From Terriglobales bacterium (GTDB lineage Bacteria > Acidobacteriota > Terriglobia > Terriglobales > Acidobacteriaceae), in contig JAATEV010000068.1 in NCBI GenBank assembly GCA_015655585.1, forward strand, positions 18,215 to 82,214: a stretch of DNA of 64,000 nt, given 5' to 3'. Shown one piece after another: positions 27,882-37,186 of the stretch. Below the pieces are notes generated by a model. It made no database searches. It worked only from the letters and a program-made list of their open reading frames with translations, and had not been told where the DNA came from. A program made the position numbers and the translations under genes. Position 1 is the stretch's first letter. Every line of letters starts with the position of its first letter.

Positions 27882-28991
27882 ATGATGGCGAACGAGAAGA
27901 CGAAGACGGGTCTGGGATATACGGCTCCGGGGTATTTTGCGGGCAGGCAGTGGCAGCAGGTGCTGACGCGGGACGCAAGCGCAGATGGGCAGTTTGTGTA
28001 TGCGGTGAAGTCCACGATGATCTATTGCAGACCGAGCTGCGCGAGCCGCAAGCCGATGCGGAGGCAGGTGAGCTTCTTCCCTACCCCGGCTCTGGCCGAG
28101 GCCGCGGGATACAGGGCGTGCAAGCGATGCGAGCCGGAGCGGGCAGAGGCAAAGGCCGATCCGCAGGCCGGGGCGATTGCCGCGGTGACGGAGTATCTGA
28201 AGGAGCACGCGGAGGAACGGGTCAGGCTGGAGGATGTGTCGAAGGCCACGGGAGTGGGGCGGCTGACGATTCTGCGCGGGTTCAAGCGGGTGCTTGGGGT
28301 GAGTCCGGGGCAGTATGCGAAGCAGGCTCGGCTGGCGAAGTTCAAAGAGAAGGTGAAGGAGCCGAAGAAGAGAACGATTACGGAAGCGATCTACGAGGCG
28401 GGGTATGGGTCGAGCAGCAGGCTGTATGAGACGAGCACGGCTGCGCTGGGGATGACGCCTCGCGTGATGCGGGAGGGTGGCGCGGGGCTGAGGATTCGGT
28501 ATTGCATGACGGGGTCTCCGCTGGGACGAATGCTGGTGGCGGCTACCGATATGGGCGTGTGTTCGATTACGTTTGGCAAGAACGATGCGGAGCTGCTTGC
28601 TGGGCTGAGGGAGGGGTTTTCCAAGGCAGAACTGGTGGCAGCCAAGGGAAATACGGGCTGGCTGGCTGATGCGGTGGAGTTTGTGGCCAGCCAGTTGAGC
28701 GAGCATCCGCTGGCGGCGAAGTTTCCGCTGGATGTGCGGGCTACGGCGTTTCAGCAACGGGTGTGGAAGGCGCTGCGGGAGATTCCGAGAGGCGAGACGC
28801 GGAGCTACTCGGAGCTGGCGGCGCAGATAGGTTCGCCGACGGCTACGCGGGCGGTGGCGGGAGCGTGCGCGGCAAATCCGGTGGCGGTGGCGGTGCCTTG
28901 CCATCGGGTGGTGGGGAAGGATGGATCGCTGACTGGATACAGGTGGGGCGTGGAGCGGAAGCGGAGGCTGCTGGAGGCGGAGAGTAGATAA
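27882..28991 (+). CDS. ada: Ada-type bifunctional alkylation-response regulator / DNA methyltransferase
   Basis: 369 residues from ATG 27882 (27885 is equally possible). Domain 1 holds the zinc cluster Cys49, Cys53, Cys80, Cys83 with exactly the spacing of E. coli Ada (4, 27, 3). Cys49 is the methylphosphotriester acceptor and converts the protein to an activator. Domain 2 is an AraC-type HTH (about 95-185). Domain 3 is the O6-methylguanine methyltransferase with VAVPCHRVVGKDGSLTGYRW, where Cys340 takes the alkyl group. All key residues are intact. It repairs alkylated DNA and activates its own regulon. Divergent from the DUF3455 gene, with 110 bp between starts. Confidence 0.95.
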   Translation: MMANEKTKTGLGYTAPGYFAGRQWQQVLTRDASADGQFVYAVKSTMIYCRPSCASRKPMRRQVSFFPTPALAEAAGYRACKRCEPERAEAKADPQAGAIAAVTEYLKEHAEERVRLEDVSKATGVGRLTILRGFKRVLGVSPGQYAKQARLAKFKEKVKEPKKRTITEAIYEAGYGSSSRLYETSTAALGMTPRVMREGGAGLRIRYCMTGSPLGRMLVAATDMGVCSITFGKNDAELLAGLREGFSKAELVAAKGNTGWLADAVEFVASQLSEHPLAAKFPLDVRATAFQQRVWKALREIPRGETRSYSELAAQIGSPTATRAVAGACAANPVAVAVPCHRVVGKDGSLTGYRWGVERKRRLLEAESR

Positions 28992-29119
28992 CGATTTTCA
29001 TGTGATTGAAAATGCGCTGTTTTCTTCCGAATGAAATGTAGAGTGGCTGGGCGGCAGGGACGGACTGATATTCTGGAATGGCTTGAAATCTATTTTTGAT
29101 AACTGGAACGAGGGAAAGC

Positions 29120-30562
29120 ATGGCTACAGCAACCGTGGATAAGATTGCGGCAGAGTATAAGGTCGCGGACATATCGCTGGCGGATTTCGGACGCAAAGAG
29201 ATCGACATCGCCGAGCAGGAGATGCCGGGATTGATGTCGATCCGCAACAAGTATGCCGCGGGCAAGCCGCTGGCAGGGGTTCGCGTGACGGGCTCGCTGC
29301 ACATGACGATTCAGACGGCGGTGCTGATCGAGACGATGGTAGCCCTGGGCGCGAACGTTCGCTGGGCGAGCTGCAATATCTTCTCGACGCAGGACCATGC
29401 GGCGGCGGCGATTGCTGCGGCGGGCGTACCGGTGTTTGCATGGAAGGGCGAGACGCTGGAGGAATACTGGTGGTGTACGAATAAGGCGCTGAGCTTCCCA
29501 GACGGAAACGGCGGCCTGCTGGGTCCGCAGCTTGTGATCGATGACGGCGGCGACGTGACGCTGCTGATCCACAAGGGCGTGGACCTGGAGAAGGGCGATA
29601 AGTGGGTCGATTCGCCTTCGGGTTCGCAGGAGGAAGAGGTCATCAAGGCGCTGCTGAAGTCAGTCCATGCCGAGACGCCAACGCGTTGGCAGGAAGTGGC
29701 GAAGGAGTGGCGCGGTGTCAGCGAAGAGACGACGACGGGCGTTCACCGGCTGTACCAGATGTTCGAGAAGGGCCAGTTGCTGGTACCGGCGATTAATGTA
29801 AACGATTCAGTTACAAAATCGAAGTTCGACAACCTGTACGGCTGCCGCGAGTCGCTGGTGGACGGCATCAAACGCGCGACGGACGTGATGATCGCGGGCA
29901 AGGTGGCGGTGGTCTGCGGATACGGCGACGTGGGCAAGGGCTCGGCAGCTTCGCTGCGCGGACTGGGCGCTCGCGTGATCGTGACGGAGATCGATCCGAT
30001 CAATGCATTGCAGGCGGCGATGGAGGGTTACGAAGTCACGACGCTCGAAGAGACGCTGGGACACGGCGATATCTATGTGACCTGCACGGGCAACGTGGAC
30101 ATCATCACGGTGGAGCACATGAAGCTGATGAAGGACCAAGCGATTGTGTGCAACATCGGCCACTTCGACAATGAGATCCAGATGGAGCCTCTGAACGCTC
30201 TGCCGGGCGTGAAGAAGCTGAACATCAAGCCGCAGGTGGACAAGTATACGTTCGAGAGCGGCAACAGCATTTTTGTGCTTGCAGAAGGACGGCTGGTGAA
30301 CCTGGGCTGCGCGACGGGCCACCCGAGCTTCGTGATGTCGAACAGCTTCGCCAACCAGACACTGGCGCAGCTCGACCTGTGGAAAAACAAGGACACCTAC
30401 AAGGTAGGCATTTACATTCTGCCGAAGAAGCTGGACGAAGAGGTTGCGCGGTTGCACCTGGAGAAGATCGGCGTGAAGCTGACGACACTCTCGCAGAAGC
30501 AGGCGGATTATCTGAGCGTTCCGGTGGAAGGGCCTTACAAGGCGGAGCACTACCGCTACTAG
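29120..30562 (+). CDS. ahcY: Adenosylhomocysteinase
   Basis: 480 residues. Hydrolyses S-adenosylhomocysteine to adenosine and homocysteine using bound NAD. Motifs: [19 protein letters not shown], the NAD-binding [32 protein letters not shown] and the C-terminal [12 protein letters not shown] 29120 follows GAGGGAAAG; an in-frame ATG at 29096 is less likely. I looked for an SAH riboswitch in the 128 bp upstream and saw none. A terminator follows. Confidence 0.97.
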   Translation: MATATVDKIAAEYKVADISLADFGRKEIDIAEQEMPGLMSIRNKYAAGKPLAGVRVTGSLHMTIQTAVLIETMVALGANVRWASCNIFSTQDHAAAAIAAAGVPVFAWKGETLEEYWWCTNKALSFPDGNGGLLGPQLVIDDGGDVTLLIHKGVDLEKGDKWVDSPSGSQEEEVIKALLKSVHAETPTRWQEVAKEWRGVSEETTTGVHRLYQMFEKGQLLVPAINVNDSVTKSKFDNLYGCRESLVDGIKRATDVMIAGKVAVVCGYGDVGKGSAASLRGLGARVIVTEIDPINALQAAMEGYEVTTLEETLGHGDIYVTCTGNVDIITVEHMKLMKDQAIVCNIGHFDNEIQMEPLNALPGVKKLNIKPQVDKYTFESGNSIFVLAEGRLVNLGCATGHPSFVMSNSFANQTLAQLDLWKNKDTYKVGIYILPKKLDEEVARLHLEKIGVKLTTLSQKQADYLSVPVEGPYKAEHYRY

Positions 30563-30582
30563 AATTGTGCTGTTGGAAGACG

Positions 30583-30620
30583 AGGCCGCCGGGGAACCCC
30601 CTGGCGGCCTTTGCTTTTTC
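30583..30620 (+). terminator. Intrinsic terminator after ahcY
   Basis: AGGCCGCC-GGGG (30583-30594) pairs with CCCC-GGCGGCCT (to 30610) with a small bulge, followed by TTGCTTTTTCT. Confidence 0.85.
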
Positions 30621-31396
30621 TAGCTGCCGGGGGCGTCGAAGTCGTCGGCGGTGATGACCTGAAGGCTGGGAGGGGTGGTTAGCGGCTGGTCTATGAGGAC
30701 GAAGGTGCGAGCCGCTCCGGAGACATAGGTGACCTGGGAGCCGGAGTAGGAGGAGGTAGGCGGGGTGGAGGGCGGGAGAACGGGGGAGACGATGCTCGAT
30801 GTGGTGGGAGGGGCGGCAGGAGTGGTTCCGGCGGGGTAGATGACGATGCTGTAGGCTCCGGCGGCAACGTTGAAATAGCCGGTGTTGGTGCCGAGGGTTA
30901 CGTTGGTGGCGATTGGCGCGACGGCGGTGATCTTCTGGCCGGAAGGGACGAGGTAGATATCGACGGCCCCGACGCGGGTGGCCTGGCCGACGAAGCGGAG
31001 CGCGATTTGGCCGGTAGGCGCGGACTGAGAGAGATCGGTGAGGGTGATCTGCTGGAGGTTGGCCGCGGTGTTGCCGATCAGCACGGTGTACTGCTGGTAG
31101 GACGCGATGGTCACCTTGGAGGAAGAGACGACCTGCCGGGAGCCAGCGGTATCGGCGTTGATGATGTAGCTGCCGGGGGAGATGGGGATGTATGAGCTGA
31201 CGGTGCCGAAGCCAAGGTTATAGGCGAGCGCGGTGCTGTTCTGGTAGATGTCGAGGCCGGGAGCGTCGGGAGAGGCCGTGATGATTCGTAGCTGCGAGTA
31301 CTGCGGGTTGCCGTTGATTGCCTGGCAACCGGAGAGCGTGCCGATGGAGAGAGCGGCAGCGATGAGACCAGCGAGATGGCGAAGTCCTGAAGGCAT
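30620..31396 (-). CDS. DUF4397 lipoprotein
   Basis: 258 residues. The signal peptide ends in a lipobox LSGC at about residues 21-24, so the protein should be a lipoprotein. The repeated beta module LRIITASPDAPGLDIYQN ... PGSYIINADTAGSRQVV and IALRFVGQATRVGAVDIYLV is the DUF4397 fold (two copies). A Pro/Thr/Ser-rich low-complexity linker lies near residues 195-220. It is convergent with ahcY; its stop lies at the edge of the ahcY terminator. Function unknown; a cell-envelope binding role is usual for such proteins. Confidence 0.8.
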   Translation of the reverse strand: MPSGLRHLAGLIAAALSIGTLSGCQAINGNPQYSQLRIITASPDAPGLDIYQNSTALAYNLGFGTVSSYIPISPGSYIINADTAGSRQVVSSSKVTIASYQQYTVLIGNTAANLQQITLTDLSQSAPTGQIALRFVGQATRVGAVDIYLVPSGQKITAVAPIATNVTLGTNTGYFNVAAGAYSIVIYPAGTTPAAPPTTSSIVSPVLPPSTPPTSSYSGSQVTYVSGAARTFVLIDQPLTTPPSLQVITADDFDAPGS

Positions 31397-31605
31397 TGAC
31401 CGTCGGCACAGAAGATCGTTCAGGCTGAGTTCCCTGTACGAAACACTCTAACCTATTTTCGAGCAGAGGGCGATGAAACTCGCTGGCTGGAAGTGACACA
31501 TTTGGGGCAGATACGGGCAGTGCTTCCCGTATGGGGACGCTGGTTGTGCTGGAGATGCTGGCTGCGCTGGGGAGGCAGCCAGCTTGTTATGGGGATGCAA
31601 ACGGG

Positions 31606-31923
31606 CTATTTTTGGGCTGCGTGAGTGGCGACGATCCGGTCGCGGATGCCTTCGTAGGTATTTTGCGGGATGATGCCGCGGGTGGCGAGCTGGTTTTTCG
31701 CGGTGTATGGGCGGCCCTCAATGATGCGCTTGACGTAGACGTCTCCGATGCCGGGGAGGGCCTTGAGCTGGGCTGGGGTGGCGGTGTTGATGTCGAGCGG
31801 AGCGGAGGCCGCTGCGGGTGTTTTGGCCTGTGCGTGGAGAGGGATGGCAGGGGCGACGGCGAGAAGAAACGCGGCGGCGAGAAGAAACGCGGCGGCGAGA
31901 AGCTTGCGCCGGAGAGGGAACAT
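31606..31923 (-). CDS. Exported helix-hairpin-helix protein (ComEA-like)
   Basis: 105 residues. ATG 31923 has GGAGAT 7 nt upstream. A signal peptide is followed by LDINTATPAQLKALPGIGDV and the second helix pair through YEGIRDRIVA, the helix-hairpin-helix DNA-binding module of ComEA. ComEA binds incoming DNA in the periplasm during transformation, but many small exported proteins of this kind have no tested role. The signal peptide contains an 18-bp direct duplication (AAAFLL twice). No com genes are adjacent. Confidence 0.8.
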   Translation of the reverse strand: MFPLRRKLLAAAFLLAAAFLLAVAPAIPLHAQAKTPAAASAPLDINTATPAQLKALPGIGDVYVKRIIEGRPYTAKNQLATRGIIPQNTYEGIRDRIVATHAAQK

Positions 31924-32112
31924 GCGGGGATCTCCTTTGGGATGATGGACTTCCATGCGGAAGAGTACGGGAGCGGTGAGGGGTGCGTCAATGGACTGGG
32001 TGGGGGACTGAATGGGGTGAACGCAGTTGCTCGGTGGAGGGAGGGTTTGTGGGAGTTTCGTGAATCTTTGGTGTCCCGGGTAGATTTGGGTTGATTTTGG
32101 GTCTACTTTGGG

Positions 32113-32142
32113 TTGACTTTCCGGCGAAGACGAGGCTACCCT
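32113..32142 (+). promoter_or_regulatory. Probable his operon promoter
   Basis: TTGACT (32113-32118) and TACCCT (32137-32142) with an 18-bp spacer, about 12 bp ahead of the leader peptide ATG. Upstream there are direct repeats of TTTGGGTTGA (about 32091 and 32107) that could bind a regulator. Confidence 0.55.
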
Positions 32143-32153
32143 GAAAGTCAGAG

Positions 32154-32237
32154 ATGAGCTTCCGTCGCTTCCATCACGGGCATCACCATCATCATGCGCA
32201 GAGCGTGTTGGCGGCTGTGTCCGGTGTAGCGAAGTAA
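32154..32237 (+). CDS. hisL: Histidine operon leader peptide
   Basis: A 27-codon frame, ATG 32154 to TAA 32237. Codons 7-8 and 10-14 are His (32172-32177 and 32181-32195), seven of eight consecutive codons. It lies just after a promoter and just before a terminator hairpin and hisI. This is the textbook arrangement for ribosome-mediated attenuation: shortage of charged tRNA-His stalls the ribosome on the His run and prevents termination. The peptide itself has no expected function. Confidence 0.88.
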   Translation: MSFRRFHHGHHHHHAQSVLAAVSGVAK

Positions 32238-32299
32238 CGAACGCTAACCCAAGGATTCCGAAAGGCCCGCTGACGCGCACACCGCGAGCGGGCCTTTTT
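32195..32299 (+). promoter_or_regulatory. Histidine attenuator (antiterminator and terminator)
   Basis: Terminator: AAAGGCCCGCT (32261-32271) pairs with AGCGGGCCTTT (32287-32297), ending in five T (32295-32299). Competing antiterminator: TGCGC (32195-32199) with GCGCA (32275-32279), and AGCG (32202-32205) with CGCT (32268-32271). The upstream strand begins right at the last His codon, so a ribosome stalled there would leave it free to pair and disrupt the terminator. Confidence 0.82.
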
Positions 32300-32329
32300 C
32301 TGTTGCGTAGACGATGTAGGAGAGATGAG

Positions 32330-32671
32330 ATGAGTGAAGCAATAGCAATTGATTTTGAGAAGATGGACGGCCTGGTTCCGGGCATGGTCCAGGACGCGAA
32401 GACGGGCGAGATCCTGATGCTCGGCTTTTTGAACGAGACCAGCTATGCGAAGACGCTGGAGACGGGATTTGTAACCTTCTGGAGCAGGACTCGACAGAAG
32501 CTCTGGATGAAGGGCGAGACCAGCGGCAACCGGCTGCGCGTGGTCAGCGCCTCGACCGATTGCGACAGCGATGCACTGCTGTTCAAGGTCGAGGTAGAGG
32601 GCGATGGACTGGTGTGCCACGAGGGCACGGTGAGCTGTTTCACGAAAGACATTCCTATGGAGGCAAAGTGA
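32330..32671 (+). CDS. hisI: Phosphoribosyl-AMP cyclohydrolase
   Basis: 113 residues; opens the 1-phosphoribosyl-AMP ring in step 3 of histidine synthesis. Motifs: [39 protein letters not shown], and the metal ligands in [12 protein letters not shown] and [10 protein letters not shown]. It is a monofunctional HisI; the HisE pyrophosphohydrolase domain of HisIE proteins is absent. ATG 32330 follows AGGAG at about 32317. The stop overlaps the GTG of hisG by 4 nt. First gene after the attenuator. Confidence 0.95.
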   Translation: MSEAIAIDFEKMDGLVPGMVQDAKTGEILMLGFLNETSYAKTLETGFVTFWSRTRQKLWMKGETSGNRLRVVSASTDCDSDALLFKVEVEGDGLVCHEGTVSCFTKDIPMEAK

Positions 32672-33546
32672 GCGAGAAGAAGCTGAAGCTGGGGATTCCG
32701 AAGGGCAGTCTGCAGGATGCCACGATTGCGTTGTTCGAACGGGCGGGATGGAGGATCTTCGCGAACGGGCGGAGCTACTTCCCTACGATCGACGATGAAG
32801 AGATTGAGTGCATGTTGGTGCGCGCGCAGGAGATGGCTCGCTATGTGGAGCACGGCGCACTGGATGCGGGACTGACCGGCAACGACTGGATTCAGGAGAA
32901 CCAGCACGATGTGGAGTACATCACGAGCTTGACCTACTCCAAGCAGAGCCGCCAGAAGGTGAAGTGGGTGCTTGCTGTGCCGGAAGACTCGCCGTATGAG
33001 AAGCCGGAGGACCTGCGCGGCAAAATTATTGCCACGGAGCTGGTGGAGTTCACGAAGCGGTACTTTGCCTCGAAGAACATTCCGGTGACGGTGGAGTTTA
33101 GCTGGGGCGCGACCGAGGTGAAGCCTCCGACGCTGGCGGACGCGATCGTCGAGGTGACGGAGACGGGGTCGAGCCTACGGGCGAACCGGCTGCGGATCAT
33201 CGAGACGCTGATGGAGAGCGAGACGCAGTTGATTGCGAACAAGACCTCCTACGAAGATGCGTGGAAACGCGAGAAGGTGGAGAACATCTCTCTGATGCTG
33301 AACGCCGCGATTGCCGCGCAGGGCCGCGTGGGACTGATGCTGAATACCAAGCGGGCTGACCTTGCGAAGGTGATTGGGGTGCTTCCGGCGCTGAACTCGC
33401 CTACGGTGTCGCAGTTGAGCGATGCGGAGTGGGTGGCGCTGAATACGATTCTGGATGAGTCGCTGGTGCGGGACGTGATTCCGCGGCTGAAGGCTGCCGG
33501 AGCCACGGGCATCGTAGAGTATCCGTTGAGCAAGGTTGTGCTGTAG
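32668..33546 (+). CDS. hisG: ATP phosphoribosyltransferase (long form)
   Basis: 292 residues starting at GTG 32668, coupled to hisI by a GTGA overlap and preceded by GGAGG. Catalyses the first committed step. The N-terminus [30 protein letters not shown] and the phosphoribosyl-binding [19 protein letters not shown] are diagnostic. The extra C-terminal domain (about 210-292) is the ACT-like regulatory domain for feedback by histidine, so no HisZ partner is needed. Confidence 0.95.
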   Translation: MSEKKLKLGIPKGSLQDATIALFERAGWRIFANGRSYFPTIDDEEIECMLVRAQEMARYVEHGALDAGLTGNDWIQENQHDVEYITSLTYSKQSRQKVKWVLAVPEDSPYEKPEDLRGKIIATELVEFTKRYFASKNIPVTVEFSWGATEVKPPTLADAIVEVTETGSSLRANRLRIIETLMESETQLIANKTSYEDAWKREKVENISLMLNAAIAAQGRVGLMLNTKRADLAKVIGVLPALNSPTVSQLSDAEWVALNTILDESLVRDVIPRLKAAGATGIVEYPLSKVVL

Positions 33547-33553
33547 AAGGTTT

Positions 33554-33595
33554 TTCGCCGCTGCCTCCTGAGAAAGCTCGGGAGGCAGCGGCGAA
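33554..33595 (+). other. Large intercistronic hairpin hisG-hisD
   Basis: 19-bp stem: TTCGCCGCTGCCTCC (33554-33568) with GGAGGCAGCGGCGAA (33581-33595), extended by TGAG/CTCG around an AAAG loop. No T run follows, so it is more likely an mRNA processing or stability element than a terminator. Shortly after it, ATGAAGCTGGT occurs twice (33600 and 33624); the second copy is the hisD start. Confidence 0.6.
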
Positions 33596-33623
33596 GACGA
33601 TGAAGCTGGTTTGAGGAGTAAGG

Positions 33624-34886
33624 ATGAAGCTGGTAAAGACATTTGGGCGCGGCGCGAAGGCCGCAGCCGCTCTGATAGAGACGCTGGAGAAGCGTGGCGC
33701 GGTGAATACGGGCAAGGTGGAGCCGGTGGTGCGGCGGATAGTGGCGGACGTTCGCAGGAGCGGAGACCGCGCGCTGCTGAAGTATGCCGCAAAGTTCGAT
33801 GGGTTGAAGCAGGGGCAGGATCTGCTGGTCTCGCGCGAGGAGATGAAGGCCGCCTGGGAGGCGACCGATCCGAAGTTGCAGGCGGCGATGATGGTGGCTC
33901 GGGGAAATATTCTGGAGTTTGCCGAGGCGCAGAGGCCTGCGGAGTGGACGATTTCACCGGTGGATGGGGTGAAGACGGGGCAGATTGTACGACCGCTGGA
34001 GAGCGTGGGTTGCTATGTACCGGGCGGGCGGTATCCGCTGCCTTCGACGCTGCTGATGACGGTGACTCCGGCGCAGGTGGCGGGCGTGGAGCGGATTGTG
34101 GTGTGTTCGCCGAAGCCTGTGAAGGAGACGCTGGCGGCGGCGTGGCTGGCGGGGGTGACGGAGTTCTATCGTGCGGGCGGGGCTCAGTCGATTGCGGCGA
34201 TGGCCTATGGCACCGAGACGGTAGGACGCGTGAACAAGATTGTGGGGCCGGGGAATCTATTTGTAACTGCGGCGAAGATGATGGTGGCGAACGAGTGCGG
34301 CATCGATATGCCTGCTGGGCCCACGGAGATCGTGGTGACTAGCGAGAAGGGGAACTCGGCGGGAATTGCCGCTGACCTTGTGGCGCAGGCGGAGCATGAT
34401 CCTGAGACGCTGGCCGTGCTGATTACGAGCAATGAAGGGCTTGCGCGGGAGGTTGCCGCTTCGGTGAAGGCGCAGGCGAAGGATAACGCGATTGCGAAGA
34501 AGTCGCTGGCGGCGCAGGGCGCGATATTTGTAACAGCTACGGTTCAGGAGGCGCAGGAGCTGACGAATAGGCTGGCTCCGGAACATCTTACGGTAGATAC
34601 GAGCGCCGATCTGAAGTGGGTGCGAAATGCGGGGTCGGTGTTTGTGGGAGACTATGCGCCGCAGTCTATGGGGGATTATGTCTCCGGACCGAACCATGTG
34701 CTGCCGACAGGGCGCGTGGGGCGGGTGCGTGGAGGCCTGAGCGTGGTGGACTTTGTAAAGGTGATTACAGTGCAGGAGTACACGCGCAAGGGATTGCGGC
34801 AGATTGCTCCTCATGCGATTGCACTGGCCGAAGCAGAGGGTCTGGTGGGACATGCGGAGAGCGTTCGCGTGAGGATGCAGGGATGA
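33624..34886 (+). CDS. hisD: Histidinol dehydrogenase
   Basis: 420 residues; NAD-dependent oxidation of histidinol to histidine, the last two steps. Diagnostic stretches: YVPGGRYPLPSTLLMTVTPA, GVTEFYRAGGAQSIAAMAYG, VNKIVGPGNLFVTAAK, IDMPAGPTEIVV, and the zinc and catalytic region LAPEHLTVDT plus GPNHVLPTG. GAGGAGTAAGG precedes ATG 33624. The stop overlaps the hisC start (ATGA). Confidence 0.96.
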   Translation: MKLVKTFGRGAKAAAALIETLEKRGAVNTGKVEPVVRRIVADVRRSGDRALLKYAAKFDGLKQGQDLLVSREEMKAAWEATDPKLQAAMMVARGNILEFAEAQRPAEWTISPVDGVKTGQIVRPLESVGCYVPGGRYPLPSTLLMTVTPAQVAGVERIVVCSPKPVKETLAAAWLAGVTEFYRAGGAQSIAAMAYGTETVGRVNKIVGPGNLFVTAAKMMVANECGIDMPAGPTEIVVTSEKGNSAGIAADLVAQAEHDPETLAVLITSNEGLAREVAASVKAQAKDNAIAKKSLAAQGAIFVTATVQEAQELTNRLAPEHLTVDTSADLKWVRNAGSVFVGDYAPQSMGDYVSGPNHVLPTGRVGRVRGGLSVVDFVKVITVQEYTRKGLRQIAPHAIALAEAEGLVGHAESVRVRMQG

Positions 34887-35983
34887 TTGTTACCGATGAA
34901 GTTACAAAAATGACAGTGAAGCCTCGCAAGGCTGTGCTTGAGATGCCGGAGTATCATCCTCCGCTGGCAGAGCGGACTGCACTGCGTCTGGACTTCAATG
35001 AGAACACGTTCTCGCCTTCGCCTCGAGTGATGGAGAAGCTGAAGGAGATTACGGCAGAGGGGTTGACGAAGTATCCGGAGCGCGAGCCGGCGGAGCGGAT
35101 TGCGGCGAAGCACTTCGGGCTGGAGCCGGAGCAGGTGCTGCTGACGAACGGCGTAGATGAGGCGATTCACCTGATCTGCGCAGCTTTTCTGGAGCCGGAG
35201 GACGAAGCGGTAGTCTGGGTGCCGTCGTTCTTCATGTACGACGTGAGCGTGCAGATGATGACGCCGAATCTGCGCAGGGTGCAGTCGGACGCATCGCTGG
35301 AGTTTCCGCTGGAACGGTTTCTGGCGGCGATTACGGAGAGGACGAAGCTGGTGATTGTGGCCTCGCCGAATAATCCTACGGGCGCGGTGGTGAGCCGGGA
35401 GCATCTTCTGGCGATAGCAAAGGCCGCGCCACATGCGGTGTTGATGGTCGATGAGGCTTATTATCACTTCTTCGGCGAGTCGATGCTGACAGATGTGAAG
35501 ACAGTACCGAACCTGATTGTGACGCGGACGTTCTCAAAGGCGTATGGACTGGCGAATCTGCGGATCGGCATGGTGGTGGGTGATGCGGAGCTGATGAAGT
35601 TTGTCCGCAAAGTGAGTTCGCCGTATAACGTGAATGGTGTGGCCCTCGATTGCCTGCCGGTTGCGCTAGAGGACGAGAAGTATCTTGCGTGGTACTGCGA
35701 GCAGGTTCGAGTGGGCCGCGAGCGCGTGATGGCCGGACTGGGGGAGCTTGGGGTTCCCTTCTTTCCTAGCCATGCGAACTTTGTGCTGATGGATATTGGG
35801 CCGAAACATAAGGAGTTGGTGGCGGCGATACGGGCGCACGGAGTTCTGCTGCGGGACCGCTCGAATGATCCGGGATGCGAGGGATATGTGCGCATCACGA
35901 TTGGCGTGGAAGAGCATGTAACCAAGGGTTTGGAAGCGTTGAAGGCCTCGTTGCAGGAGATTGGATGGAGCGCGAAAGCATGA
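34883..35983 (+). CDS. hisC: Histidinol-phosphate aminotransferase
   Basis: 366 residues, PLP-dependent class I/II aminotransferase. The lysine for PLP is in [17 protein letters not shown], with [10 protein letters not shown] and DEAYYHFFG as further cofactor contacts. It makes histidinol phosphate from imidazole-acetol phosphate. ATG 34883 overlaps the hisD stop by 4 nt; ATG 34910 is a second possible start. The end overlaps hisB by 4 nt, so translation is coupled through this stretch. Confidence 0.95.
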   Translation: MIVTDEVTKMTVKPRKAVLEMPEYHPPLAERTALRLDFNENTFSPSPRVMEKLKEITAEGLTKYPEREPAERIAAKHFGLEPEQVLLTNGVDEAIHLICAAFLEPEDEAVVWVPSFFMYDVSVQMMTPNLRRVQSDASLEFPLERFLAAITERTKLVIVASPNNPTGAVVSREHLLAIAKAAPHAVLMVDEAYYHFFGESMLTDVKTVPNLIVTRTFSKAYGLANLRIGMVVGDAELMKFVRKVSSPYNVNGVALDCLPVALEDEKYLAWYCEQVRVGRERVMAGLGELGVPFFPSHANFVLMDIGPKHKELVAAIRAHGVLLRDRSNDPGCEGYVRITIGVEEHVTKGLEALKASLQEIGWSAKA

Positions 35984-36573
35984 AAGCACGAACAGGGACG
36001 ATCAAGAGGAACACGACCGAGACGCAGATTGCGTTGAAGCTGGTGGTGGATGGGCAGGGCGTTTACAAGGTGTCGACGGGGATTCGGTTCTTCGATCACA
36101 TGCTGGAGCTGTTTACACGGCATGGCGGATTTGACCTGACGCTGACCTGCACGGGCGATCTGGATGTGGATCAGCATCACACGGTCGAGGACGTGGGGAT
36201 AGCGTTGGGTGAAGCCTTCAACAAGGCTCTGGGCGATAAGAAGGGCATCATGCGCGCAGGGTACTTTGTGATGGCGATGGACGAGACGCTGGCCGTGGCC
36301 GCGGTGGACCTGAGCGGACGCGTGGCCTACGTCGTCGATGACAAGGTGAAGGTGAGGCTGGTGGGCGACTTCCAGAGTGAGTTGCTAGCTGACTTCTTCG
36401 ATGGCTTTGCACGCGGCGCTAAGGCGAATGTTCATGTGAAGACAATGTATGGGCGGAGCAATCACCATAAGATCGAGGCGATCTTCAAGGCATTTGCACG
36501 GGCTCTGCGCGGGGCTTGCTCGCGCGATGAGCGGATGCGGGAGATGCTACCGAGCACGAAGGGACTGCTGTAG
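35980..36573 (+). CDS. hisB: Imidazoleglycerol-phosphate dehydratase
   Basis: 197 residues, monofunctional dehydratase, without the phosphatase half found in E. coli HisB. Metal-binding motifs [30 protein letters not shown] and [19 protein letters not shown] are complete. I place the start at ATG 35980 in the ATGA overlap with hisC; ATG 35965 is in frame upstream. The histidinol-phosphate phosphatase must be encoded elsewhere. Confidence 0.95.
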   Translation: MKARTGTIKRNTTETQIALKLVVDGQGVYKVSTGIRFFDHMLELFTRHGGFDLTLTCTGDLDVDQHHTVEDVGIALGEAFNKALGDKKGIMRAGYFVMAMDETLAVAAVDLSGRVAYVVDDKVKVRLVGDFQSELLADFFDGFARGAKANVHVKTMYGRSNHHKIEAIFKAFARALRGACSRDERMREMLPSTKGLL

Positions 36574-37184
36574 TGATCGCGGTTATCGACTACAAGGCGG
36601 GCAACCTGACCAGCGTGGTGAAGGCTCTGGACTATCTTGGCGCAAAAGAGATCGTGGTGACGCAGGCTCCTGAGGTTGTGCGCACCGCGGACAAGATCGT
36701 GCTGCCGGGAGTGGGGCACTTTCAATCGACGCAGTTGTTGCAGGACCTGGGGCTGACGGATGCTGTGCGCGAGAGCGTGGCGAAGGGCACGTGGTTCCTG
36801 GGGATCTGCGTTGGGTTGCAATGGTTGTTCGAAGGATCGACGGAGGCTCCGGACACTTCGGGGCTGGGTCACTTTGCAGGAATGTGCGAGCGGTTCCCTG
36901 CCCGGTTTGAGGGCGCGGAGCTGAAGTCGCCGCATGTGGGATGGAACTCGTTGGAGCAGGTGCGGGAGGACTCGAAGCTGCTGCGGGGAGTTGAGGACGC
37001 GGGTTTTGTGTACTACACGCACTCGTGGCGTGCTCCGCTGGTAAAAGATACTGTGGCTGCTACAAATTATGGCGGCGGCTTTACGGCGGCGGTGGAGCGC
37101 GAGAATGTGATGGGAGTGCAGTTCCATCCGGAGAAGTCGAGCGCGGTGGGATTGCAGGTATTGAAGAACTTTCTGGAGTTGTAA
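36573..37184 (+). CDS. hisH: Imidazole glycerol phosphate synthase, glutaminase subunit
   Basis: 203 residues, starting at GTG 36573, whose first base is the last of the hisB stop. Class I glutamine amidotransferase: catalytic Cys in [18 protein letters not shown], His-Glu in [11 protein letters not shown]. It supplies ammonia to HisF through the HisF barrel. The N-terminus [18 protein letters not shown] is typical. Confidence 0.95.
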   Translation: MIAVIDYKAGNLTSVVKALDYLGAKEIVVTQAPEVVRTADKIVLPGVGHFQSTQLLQDLGLTDAVRESVAKGTWFLGICVGLQWLFEGSTEAPDTSGLGHFAGMCERFPARFEGAELKSPHVGWNSLEQVREDSKLLRGVEDAGFVYYTHSWRAPLVKDTVAATNYGGGFTAAVERENVMGVQFHPEKSSAVGLQVLKNFLEL

Positions 37185-37186
37185 CG

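Noticed and set aside
28992..29119. Possible SAH riboswitch ahead of ahcY
   Set aside because: No match to the SAH riboswitch core as I know it, and no pseudoknot-like pairing seen.
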